Shown: positions 17,152-23,955 of the stretch, piece after piece
Numbering within the stretch: position 1 is the first letter of the stretch
Layout of the letters: every line of letters starts with the position of its first letter
From: Sulfuricystis multivorans
GTDB lineage: Bacteria; Pseudomonadota; Gammaproteobacteria; Burkholderiales; Rhodocyclaceae
DNA length: 64,000 nucleotides
Direction: 5' to 3'
Assembly: GCF_003966565.1 (NCBI RefSeq)
Contig: NZ_AP018718.1
Coordinates: forward strand, 2,356,001-2,420,000
Notes under the pieces: generated by a model
What the model was told of the DNA's origin: nothing
The model's database searches: none
What the model saw: the letters and a program-made list of their open reading frames with translations, nothing else
Position numbers and translations under genes: made by a program

Positions 17152-18987
17152 TTATCGAGGCTGGTAGCGCAAACCGACGAACACCATCGTACCTGGATTG
17201 GCATAGCCCCAGGCCGTCTCGTATTTCTTGTCGAACAGGTTGTCGATGCGCCCTTCGAGCCTCAGGTCGCGGCCAAGCCGAAAGTGCGCAAACAGATTGA
17301 CCAGCTCATAGCGCGCCATCTCCTTCGTTTCAGTCGCGGTATCGAAGCGTTTGCCGACCGCGACGAGCTCGGCACCGGCGGCCCAAGCGCCGGGTTCAAA
17401 AGCCACGCGCGCCTTGGCTTGCTGCGCGGCGCGCCGCGGCAGTCGCTTGCCGGTGTCTTCGTCATAGGGGCGCATCAGATCGAGCGACAGTTGCGCGGAC
17501 CAGGCGCCCCAGTGGTGGCCAGCCGTGAAACTGTCGCCTACGATGCGGGCGCGGCCAATGTTGAAAGGCACATAGACAAAGCCGCCGGTATTCTGCCAAC
17601 TGATCAGGTTCTTGATGCGGTTGTCGAAATGGCTCCAGCCCAAGTGCGCCCCCGTCGGGCCGCTCCAGTCGAGGCCGATCTCGCGGTTTCTCGCCGTCTC
17701 GGGTTGCAGATTGGGATTGCCGTGGCTGCCCCAAGGGCTCGTGTAATACAAGTCATTGAACGAAGGCGCCTTGAAGGCCGTGCCGAAAGCCACGCGAGCA
17801 GTCAGCGTCGGCAGAATCCGGTAGCCATAGGCGAGACTGCCGGTGGTCTTGGCCCCGAACTGCGAATTGTCGTCGTAGCGTTGCGTAAGCTGCCATGAAT
17901 GATTGCCGAGCCGCGCCTGCCAGCCGCCGATCGCTGATCGCACCGTGCGTTCCTTGACGCTGAAATTCGTCGTCGATTCGACGTCCTGCCGCAGGTCTTC
18001 ATAGGCAAGCATCAGGATGCCCAGCGGCAGTTTGACGTCGTTTTGCCAGGACCACTGCTTTTGCTGGGTGGCAAAGAGGCTCTTGGCAGGCGAGAAATTC
18101 TCGCTGCGATCCTTCGATTCGCCATAGCGCAGCGTCGAGGTCCAGGCATCGAACAGACGGTTTTTCGCATACAGCGACCAGACGCTGGTTGCGTCGTCGT
18201 TATAGGAATCCACCGTCGCGGCGCTGAAGCGATCATCGTAATGGTTGCGCGAATCGATGGTCAGGAAGGTCGCGCCGAATTCCTGGCCTTTGACAGGGGT
18301 GACGGCAATGCGGCCTTGCCATGAGGCATTGCGGTAGCCATCGCGATCGCGGTGCAGGGCATCGAGTTTGGGCAGTGTTGCATCCCAGCCCGCCGTTTCC
18401 AGTTTGGCGGCTTGCAGACTGTAGGCAATCAAGTCGCCGCCGCCGGACAAACCGACCTGCGCCTGCCAGGCGCCGTAACTGCCGGCGCCGGCGAAGGCCT
18501 CGGGTTTCATCGGCCCTTCGCCCTGCCTGGTGAAGATCTGCACCACGCCGCCGATCGCATCCGAGCCATACAGCGAGGAAGCCGGCCCGCGCAGGATTTC
18601 GATGCGCTCGATCTGCGTAAGCGGCAGGTTGGTCAGTGAAGGCTGGCCGAGGGTAGCCGAGCCGAGCGGCACGCCATCGACGAGCAACAGCGTGTGGCCG
18701 GCGTTCGTGCCGCGTGTGAAGAGACTGGTCGATTTGCCGATGCCGCCGTTGGTGACGATTTGCAGGCCCGGCTGCTGCGCGAGCAGGCTGGGTAGCGTCG
18801 TCGCACCGGCGGCTTCGATGTCTTCACGCGTGATGACGGCCACGTCGGCGAGCTGCTCATCGACGCGGGTCGGGATGCGCGTCGCGGTGACGACCACCGT
18901 CGCCTCATCCTCGGTGGAGCCAAAGGCGGGTTGGAAGGCAATGGAAACGGCAACGGCGAGCGCCGTCTTGGCAAAGCGAGATTTCAT
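17152..18987 (-). CDS. btuB: TonB-dependent outer-membrane cobalamin receptor
   Basis: A 611-residue outer-membrane beta-barrel that takes up cobalamin with TonB energy. The signal peptide spans residues 1 to about 24. A TonB-box-like segment (ATVVVTATR) comes next, then the plug with LPSLLAQQPGLQI, FTRGTNAGHTLLLVDG and RIEILRGPASSLYGSDAIGGVVQIFT. The barrel ends in GLRYQPR; the last residue is arginine, not the usual aromatic. The ATG at 18987 has GGGAG seven bases upstream and a clean signal peptide. An ATG at 19179 would place translation inside the riboswitch and is rejected. Confidence 0.92.
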   Translation of the reverse strand: MKSRFAKTALAVAVSIAFQPAFGSTEDEATVVVTATRIPTRVDEQLADVAVITREDIEAAGATTLPSLLAQQPGLQIVTNGGIGKSTSLFTRGTNAGHTLLLVDGVPLGSATLGQPSLTNLPLTQIERIEILRGPASSLYGSDAIGGVVQIFTRQGEGPMKPEAFAGAGSYGAWQAQVGLSGGGDLIAYSLQAAKLETAGWDATLPKLDALHRDRDGYRNASWQGRIAVTPVKGQEFGATFLTIDSRNHYDDRFSAATVDSYNDDATSVWSLYAKNRLFDAWTSTLRYGESKDRSENFSPAKSLFATQQKQWSWQNDVKLPLGILMLAYEDLRQDVESTTNFSVKERTVRSAIGGWQARLGNHSWQLTQRYDDNSQFGAKTTGSLAYGYRILPTLTARVAFGTAFKAPSFNDLYYTSPWGSHGNPNLQPETARNREIGLDWSGPTGAHLGWSHFDNRIKNLISWQNTGGFVYVPFNIGRARIVGDSFTAGHHWGAWSAQLSLDLMRPYDEDTGKRLPRRAAQQAKARVAFEPGAWAAGAELVAVGKRFDTATETKEMARYELVNLFAHFRLGRDLRLEGRIDNLFDKKYETAWGYANPGTMVFVGLRYQPR

Positions 18988-19104
18988 GTCGGACTCCCTG
19001 TTTGGCCAGCGTCCCCGCAGGCCAGTCGAATGGACAACGAATGCACAGGGAATGACGGCGTGGGCAGGGCTTTGCCGACGCGCCGCACCCCGCAGCGCAT
19101 TCAA

Positions 19105-19275
19105 CCGGATCGAACGAGGCCGGTCTCCGGGCTTGGAAGTCTTGTTTCGCCGCCTTCCCAGGAGTTCTCCCAGTGGCATCGAGGCGAAACCTCACTTCCT
19201 TACCGTTGCGGGGGCAGCACAGGCCTCATTGTTGCCAATTCACCTGTTTCCCGTTTCACCCGGACGCGAGATTCG
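19105..19275 (-). promoter_or_regulatory. Cobalamin riboswitch before btuB
   Basis: Read on the minus strand, this stretch has the conserved AdoCbl/cobalamin riboswitch blocks in order: GGGAAACAGGTG, the B12 box GCTGCCCCGCAACGGTAAG, GCCACTGGGAGAA, GGGAAGGC, and the closing GCCCGGAGACCGGCC. It lies about 120 bases upstream of the btuB ATG, and so should lower expression of the btuB-btuC-btuD-btuF2-cobO-cobB unit when cobalamin is plentiful. Boundaries are approximate. I did not resolve whether it acts by termination or by hiding the ribosome site. Confidence 0.93.
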
Positions 19276-19306
19276 CGCCCTAGGCACCTCGAACGAAGCG
19301 ACGACG

Positions 19307-19312
19307 ATTATA
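19307..19312 (-). promoter_or_regulatory. Candidate -10 box for the btuB operon
   Basis: On the minus strand this is TATAAT, placed 32 bases before the first riboswitch block, a suitable distance for a transcript that includes the whole aptamer. The -35 region, 17 bp further upstream, falls inside a copy of the dispersed repeat (19317-19341) and does not resemble TTGACA. Promoter assignment is inference. Confidence 0.45.
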
Positions 19313-19316
19313 AGCG

Positions 19317-19341
19317 TGCCGTGCCGCCAGCGCCGACTTTT
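19317..19341 (-). repeat. Dispersed 25-bp repeat copy, btuB promoter region
   Basis: On the minus strand: AAAAGTCGGCGCTGG, then CGG, then CACGGCA. It lies between genes, just upstream of the candidate btuB -10 box. Confidence 0.85.
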
Positions 19342-19419
19342 GGCTGAAACGCGAAATTGCCTTCAGAATCTTGGCGAACTGCTTGACCAGCAATCTTTTT
19401 TCCCACAAACTGCGCGGTC

Positions 19420-19614
19420 ATGGACGTTCCCCTCGCCAGCCTCGAACGAAAAGTCGAGCAGATCATCGCCTTGTGTGAAACCCTGCGCGCCGAGAATCGC
19501 CAGCTGCGCGAACGCATCGGCGCGCTCGAAGCAGAAAAGCGCGGGCTCATGGAGCGGATGACGACCGCGCGTTTGCGGCTCGAAGGGCTGATCGACAAGC
19601 TGCCCGCCGAATGA
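19420..19614 (+). CDS. Small coiled-coil protein upstream of zapA
   Basis: A 64-residue protein, almost all predicted coiled coil: heptad-like leucines run from SLERKVEQIIALCETLRAEN to the end. In many gamma- and betaproteobacteria a small coiled-coil protein of this kind (TIGR02449-like, ZapB-like) lies just before zapA and the 6S RNA gene, and this arrangement is repeated here. The gap to zapA is 10 bp. A role in cell division is inferred from position and shape; no domain proves it. Confidence 0.75.
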   Translation: MDVPLASLERKVEQIIALCETLRAENRQLRERIGALEAEKRGLMERMTTARLRLEGLIDKLPAE

Positions 19615-19624
19615 CGGAGCCCGC

Positions 19625-19945
19625 ATGACGAGCACACTGGACATCAAGATTCAAGGACGCGAATACCGCGTCGCCTGTGCGCCCGAGGAGATCGACGCGT
19701 TGCAGGCGGCCGCCGCGCTGCTCGATGCGCGCATGAATGAAATCGCCAAGGCTACCCGCAGCACCGGCGAACGGCTCGCCGTGATGACGGCGCTGAACCT
19801 CGCGCACGAGCTGAACTCAGCCCGTCAGAATGCCACGGCATCGCCTACCGATCAAGCCGTTGACGCCGGTGAGACGCTGCGTAGAATCCATGCCATCGAA
19901 GCACGGCTGGACGAAGTGCTCGCGCCGCAGGAAAAACTGTTCTGA
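19625..19945 (+). CDS. zapA: Cell division protein ZapA
   Basis: Binds FtsZ and stabilises the Z ring. The 106 residues start with LDIKIQGREYRVACAPEE, the conserved ZapA N-terminal head, followed by LQAAAALLDARMNEI and ERLAVMTALNLAHEL, then a C-terminal coiled coil. The gene order coiled-coil protein, zapA, 6S RNA matches that of many proteobacteria. The next usual gene, for 5-formyltetrahydrofolate cyclo-ligase, is absent; the phasin follows on the other strand. Confidence 0.92.
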   Translation: MTSTLDIKIQGREYRVACAPEEIDALQAAAALLDARMNEIAKATRSTGERLAVMTALNLAHELNSARQNATASPTDQAVDAGETLRRIHAIEARLDEVLAPQEKLF

Positions 19946-19979
19946 CGGCAGCACACCCGACCGCCGCGCTTCACCGGTT

Positions 19980-20160
19980 TTTCCCTGCGGTGTTCGCCAA
20001 GGCCATACATTCCTTGAACCTATGCCCATTGGCATCGGTCGCCGCCCAAAGACGCCGCCGTTGTGATCGCCCCTTCGTCGGGTGAACCTGAAGCGGCAGG
20101 AAAGCGACCACACTGAACTCCGGTTCAGGATGCCGGCCAAACGGCACGCGCGGGGAACCC
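19980..20160 (+). ncRNA. ssrS: 6S RNA
   Basis: The 5' end TTCCCTGCGGTGTTCGCC matches the start of proteobacterial 6S RNA, and TTCCTTGAACC follows as in the family. TTCCCTGCG (19981-19989) can pair with CGCGGGGAA (20149-20157), giving the closing stem of the long 6S hairpin with its central bubble. Location right after zapA is the conserved site of ssrS. 6S RNA binds the housekeeping sigma-factor RNA polymerase and damps promoters in stationary phase. Exact ends are estimates. Confidence 0.85.
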
Positions 20161-20170
20161 ATCTTCGATG

Positions 20171-20195
20171 GGCGCGGAGAGTCCGCGCCTTTTTT
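20171..20195 (+). terminator. Intrinsic terminator after 6S RNA
   Basis: GGCGCGGA, loop GAG, then TCCGCGCC form a perfect 8-bp GC-rich stem followed by six T residues. This is a textbook rho-independent terminator on the plus strand, about 10 bases past the 6S closing stem. Confidence 0.93.
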
Positions 20196-20201
20196 CTCCC
20201 C

Positions 20202-20230
20202 AAAAAAAACCCAGACCTTGCGGTCTGGGT
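20202..20230 (-). terminator. Intrinsic terminator for the phasin gene
   Basis: On the minus strand, ACCCAGACC and GGTCTGGGT make a perfect 9-bp stem with a short loop, followed by eight T residues (the A run at 20202-20209). It lies 75 bases past the phasin stop. Together with the 6S terminator it insulates the two convergent transcripts. A second small stem (GGTTCC/GGAACC) lies at 20236-20252. Confidence 0.92.
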
Positions 20231-20303
20231 CAAACGGTTCCGTTGCGGAACCGGAGGAGGAGACGTTGCAACCTAAATCGTGGTCGGCCTTGCGGCCGGA
20301 AAC

Positions 20304-20861
20304 TCAGGCGGCCTTCTTCGCCTTCGGAGCAGCGGCGCCGACGGCCTTGACGGTCGCGGAAGTCGCAGCGGCGACATTCGCTTCGGCCATCTCGGCAACC
20401 TGGCGGGCGGCCTTGTTCATCGTTTCATAAGCCGAATTGGCGGCCGCCAGCGCAGACTTCACGGCAGCCACGGCGACGTCGGAGCCGGCAGGGGCGTTCT
20501 TGGCAGCCTTGTCCAGGGCGTTGGCGACGTTCTTGTTGATCTCCGCATACTGGCTATCGAAGATCTTCGAGAACTCTTCCTGAGTTTGGCTGGCGATCTC
20601 ATACACGCTCTTCGAGTAGGCGACGACCTTCTCGAAAGCCGGCTGAGCCAGCGAGGTCTGCAGGCTCACCAGCTCCTGGACATCCTTGGCGCCCATCAGG
20701 GCCTTTGCGGTGTTGACGCCGTCTTCGAGCAAGGTGCGGGCGGTGTTCAGATTCAGCGCGGCGAGACGCTCGGCACTGGCGAAAGCGGTGTTGGCGATCG
20801 TCAGCAAGGTTTCGACGTTGGCCTTGGTGGCGCCGGCGAATTGTTCGGGGGTGGTATACAT
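20304..20861 (-). CDS. phaP: Phasin, polyhydroxyalkanoate granule protein
   Basis: A 185-residue helical protein that coats PHA storage granules. The family pattern is clear: TPEQFAGATKANVETLLTIANTAFASAERLAALNLN, then AKDVQELVSLQTSLAQPAFEKVVAYSKSVYEIA, and an Ala/Lys-rich C-terminus (APKAKKAA). There is no signal peptide or membrane segment. AGGAG lies just upstream of the ATG, the promoter is strong and the terminator is excellent, which suits an abundant protein. It implies that the organism stores PHA, although no PHA synthase is in the window. Confidence 0.93.
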   Translation of the reverse strand: MYTTPEQFAGATKANVETLLTIANTAFASAERLAALNLNTARTLLEDGVNTAKALMGAKDVQELVSLQTSLAQPAFEKVVAYSKSVYEIASQTQEEFSKIFDSQYAEINKNVANALDKAAKNAPAGSDVAVAAVKSALAAANSAYETMNKAARQVAEMAEANVAAATSATVKAVGAAAPKAKKAA

Positions 20862-20910
20862 GGCAATCTCCTGAAAAAGAAAACGGTCGAGGCAGGCTGG
20901 GTTGTCGAAG

Positions 20911-20988
20911 GCATATGTTGCAGTGCAATATGCTGCGCATTATATGGAACGATTTTCGGATGTCAACGATTTTTTTGTGCAGCGCAAT
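20911..20988. promoter_or_regulatory. Operator-like TGC-rich palindromes around the phasin promoter
   Basis: Three short inverted repeats flank the promoter: TTGCAGTGCAA (20918-20928, near the transcription start), ATGCTGCGCAT (20930-20940, touching the -10) and TTGTGCAGCGCAA (20976-20988, upstream of the -35). All share a TGC/GCA core. PhaR-type repressors of phasin genes are known to bind TGC/GCA-rich sites, so these are candidate PhaR operators; that link is inference. Confidence 0.5.
20939..20966 (-). promoter_or_regulatory. Consensus sigma-70 promoter of the phasin gene
   Basis: On the minus strand TTGACA (20961-20966), a 16-bp spacer, and TATAAT (20939-20944) match both consensus hexamers exactly. 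Transcription should begin near 20932, about 70 bases before the phasin ATG. Nearby palindromes are described separately. Confidence 0.85.
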
Positions 20989-21125
20989 AAAATTGCCCAC
21001 CGTTTTTGAATCACATATTTTTCAATTGGTTATGTGACTGTCTCGGAGCCAGAGGGCAGCTCCGAGGGACAAAGCAGGGCAAACGACGGGCAATCGCTGC
21101 CGCGCAAAAGGCAAGGGCGGAATGC

Positions 21126-21668
21126 TCAGTGCGTCGTCGCCGGCTTGGTGTTCTTGGGCTGGATGATCGCGGTGACACGGCCATCCGCGTTCGACGCAGT
21201 GGCTCCTGGTGCGGCGGTGACCAGATACTGCTCGGTTTTGCCGTCGTAGGAAATGTAATGGCCGCGCACCTCGTCGCTGCCGCTTTTCACCCAGGCGCGG
21301 TTGAAGAACTCGGCCTTTTCGCTCTTCGCGTCGTATTCGATCCGTTCGGCTTCGCCTTCGACCCATTCGTCCTTGCCTTCGCGTTTCTGGCGCAGCCGTG
21401 CCAGACCATTTTCGCCGCCGGTCGCGACCCCTTTCTGGAAGCCGGCGTCATCCTGGGTGACGACCAGTTTCGCGGTGCGGATCGTCAGCGTCCCTTGCGT
21501 CAACACCACATTGCCCTCGAAGAGGTAAATGCGCTTGGCATCATCGACGGTGACCCGCGCGGCTTCCAGATGCACCGGCTTGTCGCGGTCGGCGCGTTCG
21601 GCGAGCGCATCGGCAGCGACGAGAGAAACCAGCAGGGCGAAAATCGTGATGATCGAGGTGCGGTTCAT
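21126..21668 (-). CDS. lptA: LPS transport periplasmic protein LptA
   Basis: A 180-residue OstA-like periplasmic protein that bridges LPS from the inner to the outer membrane. The signal peptide is about residues 1-25 (ending ADALAE). The beta-jellyroll body reads KPVHLEAARVTVDDAKRIYLFEGNVVLTQGTLTIRTAKLVV, the standard LptA pattern, with YDAKSEKAEFFNRA later. The ATG at 21668 lies 1 bp after the lptC stop. The usual next genes, lptB and rpoN, are not found downstream. Confidence 0.9.
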   Translation of the reverse strand: MNRTSIITIFALLVSLVAADALAERADRDKPVHLEAARVTVDDAKRIYLFEGNVVLTQGTLTIRTAKLVVTQDDAGFQKGVATGGENGLARLRQKREGKDEWVEGEAERIEYDAKSEKAEFFNRAWVKSGSDEVRGHYISYDGKTEQYLVTAAPGATASNADGRVTAIIQPKNTKPATTH

Positions 21669-21669
21669 G

Positions 21670-22380
21670 TCAGCGTCTGGAAGAAGAAGGTTTCGATTTT
21701 GCCTCGAGGCCTGCTTTCGGTTTGGCCTGGACACCCGCCTGCCGCGTAGCGACAGCTCGCGAAGCCAGCGCCGGCCGAGCAGTGCGGGTCGCGGCCGGCG
21801 GCGATGCCGTCCGGAAGAATACCCCTTCCACCGGCCCTTCGAGGACGTAGATCAGGCTTTTCTGGTCGACATTCATGCCGCCTTCGCCGCGGATGCGCGA
21901 GGCGCCCTGGGTGATCGTGACGGGTTGCGTTGATTTCGCGAGCTCGTCATCGGGCCAGACATCCATGCGCGCAGTCGTCAGTATGGTCTGAGGTTTTCCC
22001 GCGCTGCCGTCGCGGGTGATGCGCACATCGTCGATCAGCGCGACGTGCTCGCCTCGACTCGAGATGTGCGCCTCGCGTGCTTCGAGGGTCGTAGGGGGCG
22101 GGCGATGCCAGACGATGCGCGGCTCAAACACCACGGCAGTGTCGTCGTCGGGGTAATGGACCATTTGCCGCGCGGTCAGCGTGTGTTGCAAGGCGCCTTG
22201 CGGATCGAAGCGGCGCACCTCGAAATTTTCCACGATGGTGTCCGGATCGTGACGCAGCTTGCCCGCCTTTGCCACTTCCGGCGCACGGCTGGCGAGTTCC
22301 AGCCAGTAGCTCAATGCGGCGAGTATGCCGGCCAGCAGTAACGGAAACAAATTGGCGGCGGTGCGGGGGCGTGCAGGCAT
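21670..22380 (-). CDS. lptC: LPS export protein LptC
   Basis: A 236-residue single-pass inner-membrane protein that passes LPS from LptBFG to LptA. The transmembrane segment is at about residues 9-26 (NLFPLLLAGILAALSYW), followed by a periplasmic LptC domain with DTIVENFEVRRFDPQGALQHTLTA and GEGGMNVDQ. The last 35 residues are Ala/Lys/Ser-rich and extend past the normal family end. Position between kdsC and lptA matches the widespread kdsD-kdsC-lptC-lptA order. Confidence 0.88.
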   Translation of the reverse strand: MPARPRTAANLFPLLLAGILAALSYWLELASRAPEVAKAGKLRHDPDTIVENFEVRRFDPQGALQHTLTARQMVHYPDDDTAVVFEPRIVWHRPPPTTLEAREAHISSRGEHVALIDDVRITRDGSAGKPQTILTTARMDVWPDDELAKSTQPVTITQGASRIRGEGGMNVDQKSLIYVLEGPVEGVFFRTASPPAATRTARPALASRAVATRQAGVQAKPKAGLEAKSKPSSSRR

Positions 22381-22388
22381 GGTCGGCG

Positions 22389-22910
22389 TCAGGCAAGGTA
22401 CGAGGCCACGACCCGCTCCCAGCTACCCTGCGCGCGCAGGATCAGCTCGCAGACTTCACGCACGGCGCCTCTGCCGGCGGGGGCCTGGGCAACGTAGGCG
22501 ACGTGTTCGCGCACCAGCGGATGGCCATCCGGCACCGTGGCGGAAAAGCCGCAGACTTTCAACAGCGGCAGGTCGATCAGATCGTCGCCCATGTAGCCGC
22601 ACTCGGCCATCGTCAGATGTTCGCGCTCCAGCAGGGAGGCCATCGCTTCGCGCTTGTCCTCGATGCCCTGCAGGACCAGGCCGATGCCGAGGTTGGCGGC
22701 GCGCCGCGTGACGATCGGCGAATCGCGACCGGTGATGATCGCGATCTTGACGCCGGATTTGGCGAGCAGTTTCAGACCCAGTCCGTCACGACTGAAAAAA
22801 GCCTTACAGAAATCGCCCTCGGTACTGAAGTAAAGCCGGCCGTCGGTCATCACCCCGTCGATGTCGAAGCCCATCAGACGGACCTTTGCAGCCTGTTCGA
22901 AGACGTTCAT
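22389..22910 (-). CDS. kdsC: 3-deoxy-D-manno-octulosonate 8-phosphate phosphatase
   Basis: Releases KDO from KDO-8-phosphate for LPS core synthesis. The 173 residues are a HAD phosphatase without a cap domain: MGFDIDGVMTDG has the nucleophile and general acid aspartates, IITGRDS follows, and YMGDDLIDLPLL near residue 115 holds the metal-binding aspartates. The ATG at 22910 shares one base with the kdsD stop (TGATG). An in-frame ATG at 23153 lies deep inside kdsD and is rejected. Confidence 0.94.
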   Translation of the reverse strand: MNVFEQAAKVRLMGFDIDGVMTDGRLYFSTEGDFCKAFFSRDGLGLKLLAKSGVKIAIITGRDSPIVTRRAANLGIGLVLQGIEDKREAMASLLEREHLTMAECGYMGDDLIDLPLLKVCGFSATVPDGHPLVREHVAYVAQAPAGRGAVREVCELILRAQGSWERVVASYLA

Positions 22911-23893
22911 CAGACGACCTTGGCGCGAAACAAGTCGTGCATGTTGAGAGCGCCGATCAGCCGGCCGGCCGGATCGGTGACGATGAGCTGATTCACCTTG
23001 TGGCGTTCCATGATCTCGACGGCCTCGACGGCCAGCCGTTCCGGGCCGATGGTGCGCGGATTGCGGCTCATCAACGCACCGACCTGGACCTGGCGCAAAT
23101 CGCCCAGACGCTCCATCGCGCGGCGCAGGTCGCCATCGGTGAAAATCCCGCAAAGGCGCCCATCGGCGTCGAGCACCGCGGCCATGCCCATGCCGCCGCG
23201 CGACATCGCGGCGAGCACCGTCGGGATGGGCGTGTCGCTAGCAACCGTGGCGACCCGTTCGAGCGGTTGCATCACGTCGCGCACATGGGTGAGGAGCCTT
23301 CTGCCCAGCGCCCCGCCAGGATGGGAACGGGCGAAATCGGACGCGGAAAAACCACGTGCGTCGAGCAAGCAGACGGCCAGCGCATCGCCCAATGCCAGTG
23401 CGGCCGTGGTACTCGCCGTCGGCGCGAGGTTCAAAGGGCAGGCCTCTTCATCGACGCGGGCATCGAGGTGCACATCGGCCTCGCGGGCAAGCGTCGAAGC
23501 CGGATTGCCGGTGATCGCGATCAATTTGCCGCCCTGGCGCTTGACGAGCGGCACGATGGTCAGCAATTCGTCGTTCTCGCCGGAGTTGGAGATGGCAATC
23601 AGCACGTCGTCGCGCGCGATCATGCCGAGATCGCCATGCACCGCTTCCGCGGCATGGACGAAGTAGGCCGGTGTGCCGGTGGAGGCCATCGTCGCCGCGA
23701 TCTTGCGCGCGATGTGGCCTGATTTGCCTAGCCCACTGACGATGGTGCGACCATGAGAACCGAGGATCAGATCGACGGCGAGCACGAGGCTGTCGTCGAG
23801 ACGATCGGCGAGTTTCCATATCGCTTCGGCTTCGATGGTCAGCACCCGGCGCGCGAGCGCGATCAAATGTTCGGTGGGCGGGATGGCGGTCAT
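22910..23893 (-). CDS. kdsD: Arabinose-5-phosphate isomerase
   Basis: Interconverts ribulose-5-phosphate and arabinose-5-phosphate, the first KDO precursor. The 327 residues have a SIS domain (GRTIVSGLGKSGHIARKIAA, SNSGENDELL, RSHPGGALGRRL) and then two CBS domains from about residue 205 (VMQPLERVATVAS, GIFTDGDLRRAM, LMSRNPRTIGPERLAVEA). The start at 23893 was chosen because the family begins close to it; an in-frame ATG at 23935 would add 14 residues. Divergent from the antiporter gene with about 60 bp between. Confidence 0.93.
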   Translation of the reverse strand: MTAIPPTEHLIALARRVLTIEAEAIWKLADRLDDSLVLAVDLILGSHGRTIVSGLGKSGHIARKIAATMASTGTPAYFVHAAEAVHGDLGMIARDDVLIAISNSGENDELLTIVPLVKRQGGKLIAITGNPASTLAREADVHLDARVDEEACPLNLAPTASTTAALALGDALAVCLLDARGFSASDFARSHPGGALGRRLLTHVRDVMQPLERVATVASDTPIPTVLAAMSRGGMGMAAVLDADGRLCGIFTDGDLRRAMERLGDLRQVQVGALMSRNPRTIGPERLAVEAVEIMERHKVNQLIVTDPAGRLIGALNMHDLFRAKVV

Positions 23894-23955
23894 GGCGAGC
23901 GGGCGGTTATGATTGCTGGAAATTATAACCGCCACCCCTTCCCGACAGACCGCGC

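Noticed and set aside
20320-20360. GGCGCCGAC-GGC string in the phasin gene as another repeat copy
   Set aside because: It lies in the Ala/Lys-rich C-terminal coding part, lacks the A-rich and GACGGCA ends in the right places, and is explained by codon use.
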